From NCBI GenBank assembly GCA_964030475.1, contig CAXIPT010000003.1:2471862-2535861 (forward strand): a stretch of DNA of 64,000 bases, in the 5' to 3' direction. Position 1 is the first letter of the stretch; the number at the start of each line of letters is the position of its first letter. The position numbers and the translations under genes were made by a program. Shown here in pieces: positions 30,580 through 42,513 of the stretch. Source of the stretch: Tethya wilhelma. Lineage: Eukaryota; Porifera; Demospongiae; Tethyida; Tethyidae. The notes beneath the pieces are model-generated. The model had not been told where the DNA came from, did no database searches, and was given only the letters and a program-made list of their open reading frames with translations.

Positions 30580-33500
30580 TTATATAACAAAGTTATAATC
30601 ATCTTTTGGATAAGAGCAACCCCATGATGCGAGCTCATTTGTCACAATCTTGATGGAGGTATTAGGATGAGCACAGTCGGCCACTGAGAGATGGGTTAGG
30701 TCCAGGGAGCCAAAGTGAAGTACAAGTAAATAGGACACCTTCAAATCAGTGGCTGTCTGGTCTCGGCTGTTTTGGAGATAGCCCCAGACCCCAGGTAGCA
30801 ATACAGGTAGACTGAATGGAGGGTCCTTCTGAGGGTCAATCTTGGGGTTAAAAGTCAGTGACTTTTCAGTCACATTAGCTTTCTGGCCAGACAGTGCCAT
30901 CACCATGTGCCAGGAGGACATGAAGTAACCGTAATGGCTGGTAAAGTATGACATACCATCGGCTCCATACCCCAGACCACCCATTATACCAGCAACATTC
31001 CATTGGTCATGGATTACAGAGCGATACCGTTCCATTGCTTTCAGTCCTACTTCCAAAGCCTGGTTGATATCCTGCACGTGTGAAATGAATTGGGAAGGTG
31101 AATGTAACAATTAAGTACAAGTGTGCTCTAACACTTATAATTATATGCATAATAAATTATCATTGTGTCTCTATTTAGTGCAATAACTAATATGTATACG
31201 TATGACAATGTAATGTATGTAGACTAAAAACACATTGCATGCAGAAAATATCATTGGAATAAAATCTTTACATTTGTAGTTGGGATTCAGTCCCGGGTCT
31301 TTATAGTTGATAATACGATTGACTTTATTGGAACTCATATAGGCATTAAATTGAACAGATTATAACAGTTAGCGTGCCATTCATAGACAAAATCAAATCC
31401 TAAACCATGCATGCAGAAGGAGATTATAAATAATATTATTTTGTTTATGCACATGCATGCATTGTACCTCTCCAAGGTGCATGTTGATGGTGGCCCAGTT
31501 GGGGTTCCCCATCATCCATACAGCATTATCAGTAAAAGGACCAGGATAGGGATATCGACCTGGAGGAGCAATTCATGCATGCATGATAACCTTACATATT
31601 CCCATGCACACCTATAGGTAACTTGAATACAATGTCATATGGTATGATGTTTACTCTGCGTTTCTAAATCATATGTACGGTAGTACGTATAGTAGGAATG
31701 GGCCACATGTCTCATAGACCCAATACAAAATGTTTATCACTATAAAAATCTAGCAAAACAAAATTAAGCCCTCAAACTTGCTCAAAGGCTCTCCCCAACA
31801 GATTACCAACTGCATGCAAGGCCTAAAGCTCACAGAAACTTCACTGGGCACTCGTAGAGAGCGCTAGTGGGAAGCCACAATAGTGCCATTTTTGTTCTCC
31901 TAACGTACTTACGTATACGTACGTACGTACTGACTGACTTACTTGAACACGGTTTCCAGAGAACCAGAAAGTGTAGAGCCAACTTTGACAGCACTAGGTA
32001 AGTCCTTTTCAAAGGAACTGCGTTCCTTGATACTCGTTTTCATCATAAATAAGCCTAAACAAAAACTAGAAAGCTTTGAAACTAAGCATATAAATTCATG
32101 TATTTCAACGTAGCAATCTTCCTGTAGGTAGATTTCAAAGGTCATTCATTATTTATCCACGTGTTATTGAACGCGCATGCGCATTAGTTACTCTAGCATT
32201 ACAATGCATGTAGCTGCTACTCAAGCTTTTTGTAGGGACTAACTAGTCTCTAACGGCAGTCTTCACACTGTAGTGCTGAAAAAAGTGAATGAACAAGTAG
32301 CAAAAATTTTAAAAAATTAGCAGTGTAGGAATGGGCAGTGCTGTAAAAAGTATTGAAACAAGGCATGACTACTTCATTTTTTTGTGTTCAAGTCATGGGC
32401 AGTATAATCTAATCCTGCTTGCTATACTTTATTCCACTATTTAGCCAAGTGATAAGATTGGCAAGAATTTGAATCATTAGTATGTGATACTGTTGCTCAC
32501 CTGATAAACTTCATCTACAGATATATAATTCTGAAACCATTGACAACAATAATTGAGGGATCAAAAATGAAAATGAAGTAGTCATGTGCCCGAAATTGAG
32601 ACATGCCTTGTTCCAATAATTTTTACAGCACTGCCCATTCCTACACTGCTAATTTTTTAAAATTTTTGCTACTTGTCATACGTAGGAATGGGCCGGCTGT
32701 CCCATAGACACAATACAAAATGTTGGTCACTATAAAAGTCTAGTCAAACAAAATTAAACCTTCAAAGTTGCTCAGAGGCTCTTACAGACGGATTACCAAC
32801 TGCATGCAAGGCCTAAAACTCACAAAAACTTTTCTCAGCACTCGTAGAGAGCGCTAGTGAGAAGCCACCATAGTGCCATTTTTGTTCTCCTAACTTACGT
32901 ACTTACGTACTTACGTACGTACTTCCTAACTGACTTACTTGAAAAGGATTTCCAGAGAACCAGAATGTGTTGAGCCAACTTTGACAGCACAAAGTAAGTT
33001 CTTTTCATGGGTACTACATTCCTTGATACTCGTTTTCATCATAAATAGGCCTAAACAAAAACTAGAAAGCTTTGAAACTTAGTGTATAAATTCATGTACT
33101 ACAATGCAGCCATCTTTGTAGGTAGAGTTCAAAGGTCATTATCCACGTGGCATTATTATGCGCATGCGCANNNNNNCATTCCTTGATACTCGTTTTCATC
33201 ACAAATAAGCCTAAACAAAAACTAGAAAGCTTTGAAACTTAGAGTATAAATTCATGTACTTTAATGTAGCCATCTTCGTATAGGTAGAGTTCAAAGGTCA
33301 TCCACGTGGCATTAAACGCGCATGCGCATAAGCTGCTCTAGCAGCCAATGAAGCTGCTTCTCAGATAACTCAAGCTTTTTATAGGGACTAACCAGTCTCT
33401 GATAGTCTCTTCACTGTAGTGTTGAAAAAAGTGAATGAACAAGTAGTAAAAATTTCAAAAAAATAAGCAGTGTAGGAATGGGCAGTGCATTAAAAAGTAT

Positions 33501-36500
33501 TGGAACAAGGAATGGTCCCAATTTCGGCACATGACTACTTCATTTTTGTGCCCAAGTCTTGACTGGTATTAATCTAATCATGAATGCTATATACTTTATT
33601 CCACTTTTAGCCAAGTGATAAGATTGACAGGAATTTAAACCATGTGATAAAAATTAATGTGATACTAGCTGATAAGCCACTCAAGTACAGATCATTCTTT
33701 GAACCATTTACGACAATAATAGCTATATATGCATGAGGGATAAAAATGAAAATGAAGTAGTAATGTGCCAAAATTGGGACCATTCCTTGTTCCAATACTT
33801 TTTAATGCACTGCCCATTCCTACTACTGCTTATTTTTTTGAAATTTTTACTACTTGTTATTATTATACATGGCTCAAATAATATAGGCCAGCACTTCATT
33901 ACTGTATAGTTACATAATTATAAATAATTTTATTACCTGTTAGAACCAACATCCCATATGGTGTATCATTGAGCTCCAATTCTTTTTTCATGTGAAGCTT
34001 GAGACGTGTCTCATTTTGGACCAATGTCCCCAGCCCAAGGGAGTAGGCCAACACCTGTCATATATTTGCAAATAAAGACTTCATAATAATTGTTATGACA
34101 TCATACGTACGGTAGTACGTATAGTAGGAATGGGCCGAATGTCCCATATAGACACAATACAAAATGTTTATGATCATAAAAATCTAGCAAAACAAAATTA
34201 AGCCTTCAAACTTGCTCAGAGGCTCTAACCGACAGATTACCAATCGCATGCAAGGCCTAAAACTCACAGAAACTTTCCTCAGCATTCGTAGAGAGAGCTA
34301 GTGGGAAGCCACAACAATGCCATTTTTGTTCTTCTAACGTACGTACGTACTTTCTAACTGACTTACTTGAAAAGCATTTCCAGAGAACCAGAATGTGTTG
34401 AGCCAACTTTGATAGCACAAAGTAACTCCTTTTCATAGGTAGTACATTCCTTGATACTCGTTTTCATCACAAATAAGCCAAAACAAAAACTAGAAAGCTT
34501 TGAAACTGAGAGTATAAATTCATGTACTTCAATGTAGCCATTTGTAGGTAGGTTCAAAGGTCATTATCCACGTGGCATTATTAATATGCGCATGCGCATG
34601 CGCATTAGCCTGCTCCAGTGTAATGTAGTGCATGTAGCTGCTACTCAAGCTTTTTGTAGGGACTAACCAGTCTCTGATAGTCTCCGCACTGTAGTGTTGA
34701 AAAAAGTGAATGAACAAGTAGCAAAAATTTCAAAAAAATAAGTAGTGTAGGAATGGGCAGTGCAATAAAAAGTATATTGGAACAAGGCATGTCTCAATTT
34801 CGGCACATGACTACTTCATTTTTATAACCAACTCTTGGCTGGCAGTCCAGTTTAAGTTACCTGTCTGTTATAGTTTACTCCACTGCTTAGTTAACTGATT
34901 AGTAGGAAATTAAACCAATACAATAATAAGCTATGGTATACTATGTACATAATAATTTATTATCATTGCATTTATGATACTGAGGATCCATTTGAGGGAT
35001 CAAGCATAAAAATGAAGTAGTCATGTGCCGAAATTGAGACATGCCTTGTTCCAATATACTTTTTATTGCACTGCCCATTCCTACACTACTTATTTTTTTG
35101 AAATTTTTGCTACTTGTGAATATATTGTTCACAGTTGTACAGTTACTTAACAAAATTAATGCTTGTACATGCACATTCATTGGTGGAATATTACCTGGGA
35201 ATAGAATGTATCAGTCATTATTGCCCCTGGTGTGTCTGGACTTGCTTCAGTTTCATTCACTCCACCATGTACATCAGTGTACCAAGTGGATGATTGGTGT
35301 GAGTCCATGTTATCATTGTCTAGGCTATTCTGGCTGTATGCATTGTAGTGCTGTGCTGTCTCATTCCACAGGAGTGTGTCCAGGGCCTGTTGTCCACGTA
35401 TAAAGGCCTTTTCACATTCTTCGGCAAATTCTGTATCGTCTATACATAAAAGTACAGATTTTAAATCAATACTGTGCAGAAGTACAATGCACGTACATGC
35501 AGATAAATAATGAATGCAATTGATTATATGCTACTTGCAGAGGCGGAGGAAGCTATTTTTAGGTGGTCAGGCTAGACTAACCTGGACTGAAGGCTCAGGC
35601 CCTCTAGGGGGGTCTGGGGGCATGCACCCCCAGAAAATTTTGAGATTTTTTATGCTCAGAGGTGGATTCTGGGGCATTTTGGGCCACACACACATAAATA
35701 TTATACACATGCATTACACTTATATTGGATACAGTGAAAAAATTACTTTTATAATTTGCTTGATAAAAATTAATTATCTTTAAAACAACTATTCTGCACA
35801 AAAGAATCATTCAAAATTTTGTCAAACTGGCCATGTCTATAGCGACACACTAAACTGAGTAATTTACCATGAAGCTCGCGCACGTGCAATAAACTTTAAA
35901 CGACCCTTTACCTATTCGCTTTTTTAGGGGAAAAAAATGGTCAGGCCATAGCCTGATTGGCCTGACCGGTTGCTCCGCCCCTGACTTGGTAAGCTAGCCA
36001 TAATCTGGAGATGGTATTTATCGGAAAACTGCCTCAATTAGAAACAATTTTGTATACTGGTAGTATAATATACTTACTCATTTTGTAAGCCAAAATTTCT
36101 GCTGCTTTCATAGCTAGCAAGTGAAAGCCACCAGTATATGCATCATAGGGGTATTGATTCAGGCCAACCACATCATACGTATCCACAAGGTGGCTTGGAA
36201 TGCCCATAGCAGAACTTCCATCTATGTGCCATTGTGCAGCCTTCTTTGATGCATTGTACAAGTCCACCACCACCTGCTGTGAGTAGGGGTCATCGTGCCA
36301 GGTGAGGAGCTCCAGGAGGTAGACTATGAACATGGAGGACACATCAGACATACTTCGACCACAACCAAACTCAACTTCCTGCAAGGCCAATAAACATGAC
36401 ATTGTGAATGTGAGCACAGAATAAGGAGGGGGGCTGCATGCATGCATCACACCAGGAGCTGGTATAGAGCACCCTGTGGTCAAGGGGTTTACTGCCTCTG

Positions 36501-39500
36501 CTAGAATTATCAGGATATGCATATGGTAACAGAGTCAATAGTGGGTTGCTAGAAACTATGCAGGCCTGGGAATAATGACTGCTGTGGAGACATTATAATT
36601 TAGCTATTTAGAGAATAATTATATTAAATGGCTTCCAGCGTTAACCCCTCCTCTCCTTGCAAGCTAATCAGGCCTAGGATTTGGGGTTGCTCTTCAGGCT
36701 ATATAGCTGATAACTGTACAGCTTGCATCTACTGGCATATGCATGCCTGCATGTATCAATATAGTGAGGAAAGGTTTGGCACTAGCTGGTGAAGGATTGT
36801 AATCAAGGCGGTAACCTAGCTACGAACATACATCCGATGCTATGATCTTCAGCACAGCTGTATACATGTGTACGCTACAATATTATACAAGCAGGCATAA
36901 TGTTATAGTCACCTGAGGTGAAAGTGGGATCGAATAACATCCACATCTCAACTGCTCTTGGATCATGCCATTTGACAGCTGGAACTTTGCCCAGGCATAC
37001 ATTTTGCTGATTGTACTGTTTGGAAAGATCGAGATGTAGGGAATATGACGTTCTCCATCATTGTGGACAGAATCTGTATAGTCAGCATGTAAACAATAAC
37101 ATGTAACAATAATTAGATAGAATAATTTAGTTCATCATGTGCATGTACCTATATTGACACAGTCATATGCTTCCCACTGCCTCCACCTGCCATCTCTCAA
37201 CCAAAATGCAGATCTGAAAGTGTGTGTACATGTATATACATTATTTTAATTTCTGCTCCATTCGGACTATTCCCATGCATCAGTTCCAGTATATAGCTCA
37301 TGATGCATTTGGAATCTACCAGAAATCTATAGCTACGATGTAAGCTAGATATACCTCAGAATTGTTTTCCTATAGTAAAAATTTATGGTCAACAAATCTT
37401 GCTCTTTATCTACAGCTCATATCACCCTAATCACTTTATATGATTGTCATGTTGCATGTAGCTGTCTGTACAACACTAGAACTCATGCTTGAGGGTTATA
37501 TATAGCATTGGATCATACTGATCGGCAATCATCACAATATAGTTACACGTACAATGTCAACTGCATTGATTCGCATAGGGCGGGTAATTAAAAATATATA
37601 CCTATAGGCATTTTTCTCTCAGTATCTGCCCAACAACTTTGAAGAAAACAAATTTATGGCAAGTTGCGAATCTTAATAATANCAACTTTGAAGAAAACAA
37701 ATTTATGGCAAGTTGCGAATCTTAATAAGAACAAGTAGTAAAAATTTTGAAAAATAAGTAGCGTAGGAATGGGCAGTGCGGTAAAAAGTATTGGAACAAG
37801 GCAGGGTCTCGGTTTCGGCACATGACTACTTCATTTTTATTTTTGATCCCTCATATGGATTTTTCAGTGTCGTATTGCAATAATCTGTACCATAGCTTAT
37901 CATATTGCATTGGTTCACTATTATAATAATGCACTTGGCTAAGCAATGGAGTAACTATAATAGACAGGTATATAACTTAAACTGGACTGCTGGCCAAGAA
38001 TTGGGCATAAAAATGAAGTAGTCATGTGCCGAAACCGAGACCCTGCCTTGTTCCAATACTTTTTACCGCACTGCCCATTCCTACGCTACTTATTTTTCAA
38101 AATTTTTACTACTTGTTCATTCACTTTTTTCAACACTACAATGTGGAGACTATCAGAGACTGGTTAGTCCCTACAAAAAGCTTGAGTGGCAGCTACATGC
38201 ACTTCATTATGCTAGAGGCTAGTGCGCATGCGCATAATAATCCCACGTGGATAATGACCTTTGAACTCTAGTCTACCTACAAAGATGGCTGCATTGTAGT
38301 ACATGAATTTATATATACACTAAGTGTCAAAGCTTTCTAGTTTTTGTTTAGGCCTATTCATGATGAAAACGAGTATCAAAGAATGCAGTACCCATGAAAA
38401 GAACTTACTTTGTGCTGTCAAAGTTGGCTCAACACATTCTGGTTCTCTGGAAATCCTTTTCAAGTAAGTCAGTTAGGAAGTACGTAAGTACGTAAGTTAG
38501 GAGAACAAAAATGGCACTATGGTGGCTTCCCACTAGCGCTCTCTACGAGTGCTGAGGAAAGTTTTTGTGAGTTTTAGGCCTTGCATGCAGTTGGTAATCT
38601 ATCATTGAGAGCCTCTGAGCAACTTTGAAGGCTTAATTTTGTGTGACTAGATTTTTATGGTGGCCAACATTTTGTATTGTGTCTATGGGACAGGCGGCCC
38701 ATTCCTACTATACGTACTACCGTACGTATGATATACAATAATTATATCAAAACATCATTAATTTTGACCACTAAAAATCACATGCACTATAAGATACTTG
38801 TAAATGTTGTGCATCAATAGGGCCAAATAGTTCATGTAAAATGGGAGTTGGTAAATGCAGAATATTTCTGCAAATCTTAAGATTTTTTCTGTGAAGTCTA
38901 ACTCACCTCACGTGAGAGAGGCTGTTGATGAGCATGTCCTGGAGAGTGGTAGGTAAGGAAGACTTGAAAAAGGGAGAGTGGAGGTTGGCTATCTCAGACA
39001 CAACAGTGCTAAGGTTAGTACCTAGCTGCTGAGCTGCATCAACGGAGTCCTTGAATAGGTTAGCATAGAAATTGCCTGCAAAAACAACCATCATATATTC
39101 TTATGACATTGTATGGTTAATATAGCAGTGAAAACCTACCGACAGGTAGTCCTAGGAAGTCTCTGTCTGGGAAGTACCATCCCAGGACAATGGTGACCTC
39201 CTTGGTCTCTCCAGGACCCAGAGTCACACTGGCTGCTGCAGCTCCAGTCACATACTGTCCACCTTGTTGAGGAGCTGTAAACTCTCCTTTGGTCTCATAC
39301 TCATTCCAGAGAGAATTGACATCCACATTCGCCCCAAATGAGAAGGATGCCTGAATAGAAAGAATCAAGACATGATAAGACCTGAAACGTTACATGCATG
39401 CCTATTGCAAACATCTACAAAATGTATACCTTGCTATCTGATGAGAAAGGACAAAGTGAGATGTTCCCATTGGCTGATGAGCCCACAGCATCACGATTTA

Positions 39501-40144
39501 AAGTAATGCAGTTATTAGAGACTGACCAGGAACCCTATACATACATAAGTTAGTAAATAGGTATTACTATTATAATATTATTATTAACTATTCACTAATA
39601 ACTATTCATTATACATCATCAAATTTGTAGAAATTTGTGTGAAGTGCATCATCATGAGAAAAAAATATTCATGGCATACAAACACTTTGCATGAATCTAT
39701 ATGCCATGTATTAAATATGTAAGCATAAAGTACAGCTTTTCCTTCCTTTCGTAAAACTGTTTTATTATATATCTAATACAAAATAACTACTTACCTTGAC
39801 ACCTGCGAATGAGTTGTCATCATGACCATTCAAACGAACATCATCAAACATGCTGCAGGTCTTGGTGGTATTATTGTATGACCATGATTTGCAGGAACTA
39901 TTTGAACTGCAACTTGTGAAGCAGTCCAGAGAGCTAGAGCTTGCCTGACTCTTTGTTGGTCCATTATCAGGCTGATACTGACTAGCTGAGACATTTGGAG
40001 ACATCTGTTGTGCCGTTCGTTGTGTGTGTGGCTCAATGCCCAGGGGCAAGTTGAACATGAAAGAGGTAGTAACACTCTCACTGAGATGGTTCTTGATGAG
40101 TGCAGTGAAGGCCACTGCAGGAGTAGCAGATCGATTCATGTCAT
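30580..40144 (-). CDS. GH116-like glycosidase (non-lysosomal glucosylceramidase-like), 11 exons, 5' end missing
   Basis: Minus-strand exons, all with GT-AG borders: 40144-39795 (cut by N), 39534-39430, 39350-39140, 39075-38907, 37213-37149, 37073-36913, 36378-36078, 35439-35195, 34054-33937, 31559-31468, 31071-30580. Joined, they encode about 770 residues: a beta-rich GBA2_N-like part ([34 protein letters not shown]), then a DUF608-like catalytic barrel ([21 protein letters not shown] with [15 protein letters not shown], and the terminal [29 protein letters not shown]). GH116 enzymes cleave beta-glucosides such as glucosylceramide; the DTYD Asp is a likely acid/base, but I could not place the nucleophile Glu with confidence, so activity is uncertain. 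Paralogues in the window show that the missing N-terminus carries a type II membrane anchor. Introns are filled with element A and other repeats. Confidence 0.8.
31280..31340 (-). repeat. tRNA-like B-box remnant
   Basis: Minus strand GACCCGGGACTGAATCCCAA resembles a T-arm; the rest of a tRNA or SINE cannot be traced. Lies in the last intron of the GH116-like gene. Confidence 0.3.
31670..32676 (+). repeat. Element A, full-length copy
   Basis: Left palindrome (CATATGTACGGTAGTACGTA), body, right module (32285-32380) and inverted right module ending GCTACTTGT at 32676. The next copy starts at the following base. Confidence 0.85.
32677..33170 (+). repeat. Element A copy, cut by gap
   Basis: Begins CATACGTAGGAATGGGCC directly after the preceding copy, with half the palindrome missing; ends at GCGCATGCGCA before the N run. 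Confidence 0.85.
33171..33176. other. Assembly gap (six N)
   Basis: Falls between two partial element A copies; the repeat probably collapsed here, so the missing length is unknown. Confidence 0.9.
33177..33857 (+). repeat. Element A copy, left end lost in gap
   Basis: Starts mid-body (CATTCCTTGATACTCG), has right module (33430-33550) and inverted module ending TACTACTTGT at 33857. Confidence 0.85.
34102..35117 (+). repeat. Element A, full-length reference copy (1016 bp)
   Basis: Layout: left palindrome TACGTAC-GGTA-GTACGTA, TAGTAGGAATGGGCC, ~600 bp body with a TACGTAC-rich tract, then the right module (34714-34825), a ~175 bp spacer and the inverted module (35000-35117) ending GCTACTTGT. 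The string GTAGGAATGGGC faces inwards at both outer ends and once more internally. Non-coding. Lies in an intron of the GH116-like gene. Confidence 0.85.
35538..35983. mobile_element. 446 bp MITE with GGCGGAG-type ends
   Basis: Starts CAGAGGCGGAGG and ends CTCCGCCCCTG, flanked by ACTTG at 35533-35537 and 35984-35988. The interior has the GGGGGTCTGGGGGCATGCACC motif seen in many invertebrate MITEs (recollection). Within an intron of the GH116-like gene. Confidence 0.7.
37637..37730 (+). repeat. 46-bp sequence duplicated on both sides of an N
   Basis: CAACTTTGAAGAAAACAAAT and the following ~26 bases occur immediately before and immediately after the N at 37682: unmerged contig-end overlap. Confidence 0.9.
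37682..37682. other. Assembly junction (single N)
   Basis: Flanked by identical sequence on both sides. Confidence 0.95.
37731..38730 (-). repeat. Element A, full-length copy on the minus strand (1000 bp)
   Basis: Mirror image of 34102-35117: ACAAGTAGTAAAAATT at 37731 through the foldback module and body to the palindrome TACGTACTACCGTACGTA ending 38730. In an intron of the GH116-like gene, antisense to the other copies there. Confidence 0.85.
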
Positions 40145-40145
40145 N
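40145..40145. other. Assembly junction (single N)
   Basis: The minus-strand GH116-like gene stops here within an exon, and a plus-strand terminal exon of another copy begins 90 bp further on. Confidence 0.85.
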
Positions 40146-40234
40146 CTACAAAATTTAGCAAGCCCTATTTCATAAACGGAAGGGTAATTTCATAATGTGT
40201 TATAATTGCATTGTTATTCATCTCTTTATTGCAG

Positions 40235-40712
40235 GATGTCAACCAGGCCTTAGTTGTTGGAGTAAAGGCCCTTGAACATTGGCGCTCTGTAATCCATGAC
40301 CAGTGGAACGTTGCTGGTATACTGGGTGGTCTGGGGTATGGTGCCGATGGTATGTCATACTTTACCAGCCATTACGGCTACTTCATGTCCTCCTGGCACA
40401 TGGTGATGGCACTGTCTGGCCAGAAAGCTAATGTGACTGAAAAGTCACTGACCTTTAACCCCAAGTTTGACCCTCAGAAGGGCCCTCCATTCAGTCTACC
40501 TGTATTGCTACCTGGGGTCTGGGGCTATCTCCAAAACCGCCAAGACCAGACAGCCACTGATTTGAAGGTGACCTATTCACTTGTACTGCACTTTGGCTCC
40601 CTGGACCTGACCCATCTCTCAGTGGCCGATCGACTGTGCTCATCCTGATAACTCCATCAAGATTGTGACAAATGAGATCACATCATGGAGTTGCTCCTAT
40701 CCTTTAGTATAG
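40235..40712 (+). pseudogene. Terminal exon of a second GH116-like gene (copy B), frameshifted
   Basis: Acceptor TTTATTGCAG then the exon DVNQALVVGVKALEHWRS..., highly similar to the last exon of the minus-strand gene. A 4-bp insertion near 40628 (GCCGATCGACTG against GCCGACTG) shifts the frame and gives an early stop at 40648. Without it the frame would run to TAG at 40712 with the normal ending SWSCSYPLV. Upstream exons are beyond the N at 40145. Only one difference breaks it, so sequencing error is possible. Confidence 0.75.
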
Positions 40713-41075
40713 CTTGTTGTCATGAAGATTATTGTTGGGTTGAATTTTTAAATTATTTTTTATATACTATTATTGATCATAAGTGATAGACATAATTTAT
40801 GTTTGTATTCATGTGTAATGCTGCATTTTGTTATTCTAATTAGTGCTTTTCTATTGCAGCAAAAATGGCTGTTCTGCATTAATTATTATACAACATGTTA
40901 AATGCCAGCTAGACTATATACGTGGGGGGATGGTGGCCGGATCATGAATTCCGCCATAATTGCCATCATAGATAATACATACTCTATGTTGACATGCGCA
41001 TATGCGTGGGGTATTTGTGACGTCATAACAGCTGGAGAGGGGCGTGTCTCTACTAGATCTTGAGTTGCTGTATTA

Positions 41076-41128
41076 TAGCCTCGTTCCTAGGCTTAGCATT
41101 CCGGAGAGGGAGCCTGGGAACTAGGCTA
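41076..41128. mobile_element. 53-bp micro-foldback element with 9-bp target duplication
   Basis: TAGCCTCGTTCCTAGGC pairs with GCCTGGGAACTAGGCTA. The flanks are GCTGTATTA at 41067-41075 and again at 41129-41137. Same family as 45389-45471. Confidence 0.8.
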
Positions 41129-41154
41129 GCTGTATTAAAACTCTACTTCTCATC

Positions 41155-42512
41155 ATGATACCCACAAAGCAGGACAACTCTCTTGAGAAGAAATGTAAAA
41201 GGATAAACACTGGCACGCCATTCTCTATGAGGTACGTACGTATATAGATAATTATTATAAAAGCAAAGTTTTTGTGTTGTCTGTGTGTTATGGAGGGTCT
41301 CCGGAAGTGATATGACCTCGAACTAAAAGATGCCTTTTCTCTGGAATGTGGAGAATGCAAGCTATGAAAAGCGTGCTTAGACAGCTAGCTTAGATAGTGC
41401 TAGCTTAGGATAGAATTACAGGCGCTACAAGTATGGCTGACTGTTTTTGAGATCGCTCACATCTACCACTAGTCTGGCTTACCAGACTCTTCGCGAGGAA
41501 GAGTCTGGTAAGCCAGACCAGAGGAGGTAGGACACACTTGACCTTTCGGTAATGAGGTCGCTAATTGGAAATTGCAGACTGGCTTACAGGAAGATTTTTG
41601 AAGATTGCAAGAAACTCTGCACCCTTGCTTTTTTGGGCTCTCAGCAAGGGATAATGCAAGCATGTTAAAAAGTTAATTAACATTCCATTGAACATTCCAT
41701 AGTCCAGTATATAGCGGGAAAACAAAGGCTCTGCAGATGAAAAAAAAGAGATGTCTCCTCTTAATCAATTGTGCTAAGTTCAGAAAACCATCGCTTCTGG
41801 AGATATAAGAAAACCAATCAGTGACCTCATTAGATGAAGGTCAAGTGTGTCCTACCTCCTCTGAAGCCAGACTAGCTTACCACTGAGTGGCATCCGTAAT
41901 CGACAAAGAAGCGTGATAGAGCAGCCAATCTTTCACAAAATAAGAGTAGCAAGGGAAGAGCTTTCGCTTCTAGGAGTCTGCTTCCCTGTTGCTGTACACA
42001 AAACACAGCTGACCAGATAACGAGTTTCTTTGCCAGCTGATTCAGTACAAAAATGGCGGCAGTCGGAAAAGGGTCATTTGTGACGTCACATAACTAGGTA
42101 AATTGCTGAGCTGGCCAAATTGCAATTAGGAGCACTGCATGCATGCAATGCAGCATGAGCCATTGATTACCTTTCACTGCCCAGTTATTAGTGTGCAGAT
42201 GCCTGTGCTTGCATGTATCTAGCAGTAAACATCAGTATACTTCATACACAAGTATAAGGAGCGTGGCGAGCGAAGCGAGCCATGTACACTCCTTGTAACT
42301 TGATATTATATGCACAACTTCCATTTTATCAATATCAGTGTGCTATTGTGTGCATGTACATGTATTCTTCTCTATTAATTTCAGATGTAGCTCAAGTGTA
42401 CAGATCCTTCTAATTTCTATTCTCATCTTCCTTCTGTGTGTTTGGTTCTGGCCTCGACACCTCATAGTGATCCAATACTCTTCCAGTAAAGGGGACAAGA
42501 TCAACAGCCAGT
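41155..42512 (+). CDS. 5' exons of a GH116-like gene (copy C), cut by gap
   Basis: Exon 1, 41155-41231, MIPTKQDNSLEKKCKRINTG through FSMR; donor GAG|GTACGT; acceptor AATTTCAG; exon 2, 42385-42512, opens with CSSSVQ then a 20-residue hydrophobic span ([13 protein letters not shown]) and IVIQYSSSKGDKINSQ, stopping at the N at 42513. The split AG|A codon matches copy E. Short basic cytosolic tail plus one hydrophobic span implies a type II membrane anchor. The intron holds the TIR element at 41465-41882. Confidence 0.75.
41465..41882. mobile_element. ~420 bp TIR element with a hairpin nested in its left end
   Basis: AGAGGAGGTAGGACACACTT (41519) and following bases pair with the complement at 41837-41862, and CTAGTCTGGCTT near 41470 with AAGCCAGACTAG near 41866. 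Between the two blocks of the left end sits a near-perfect hairpin CTTACCAGACTCTT-CGCG-AGGAAGAGTCTGGTAAG, absent from the right end. Confidence 0.7.
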
Positions 42513-42513
42513 N
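42513..42513. other. Assembly junction (single N)
   Basis: Cuts the second exon of copy C. Confidence 0.85.
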
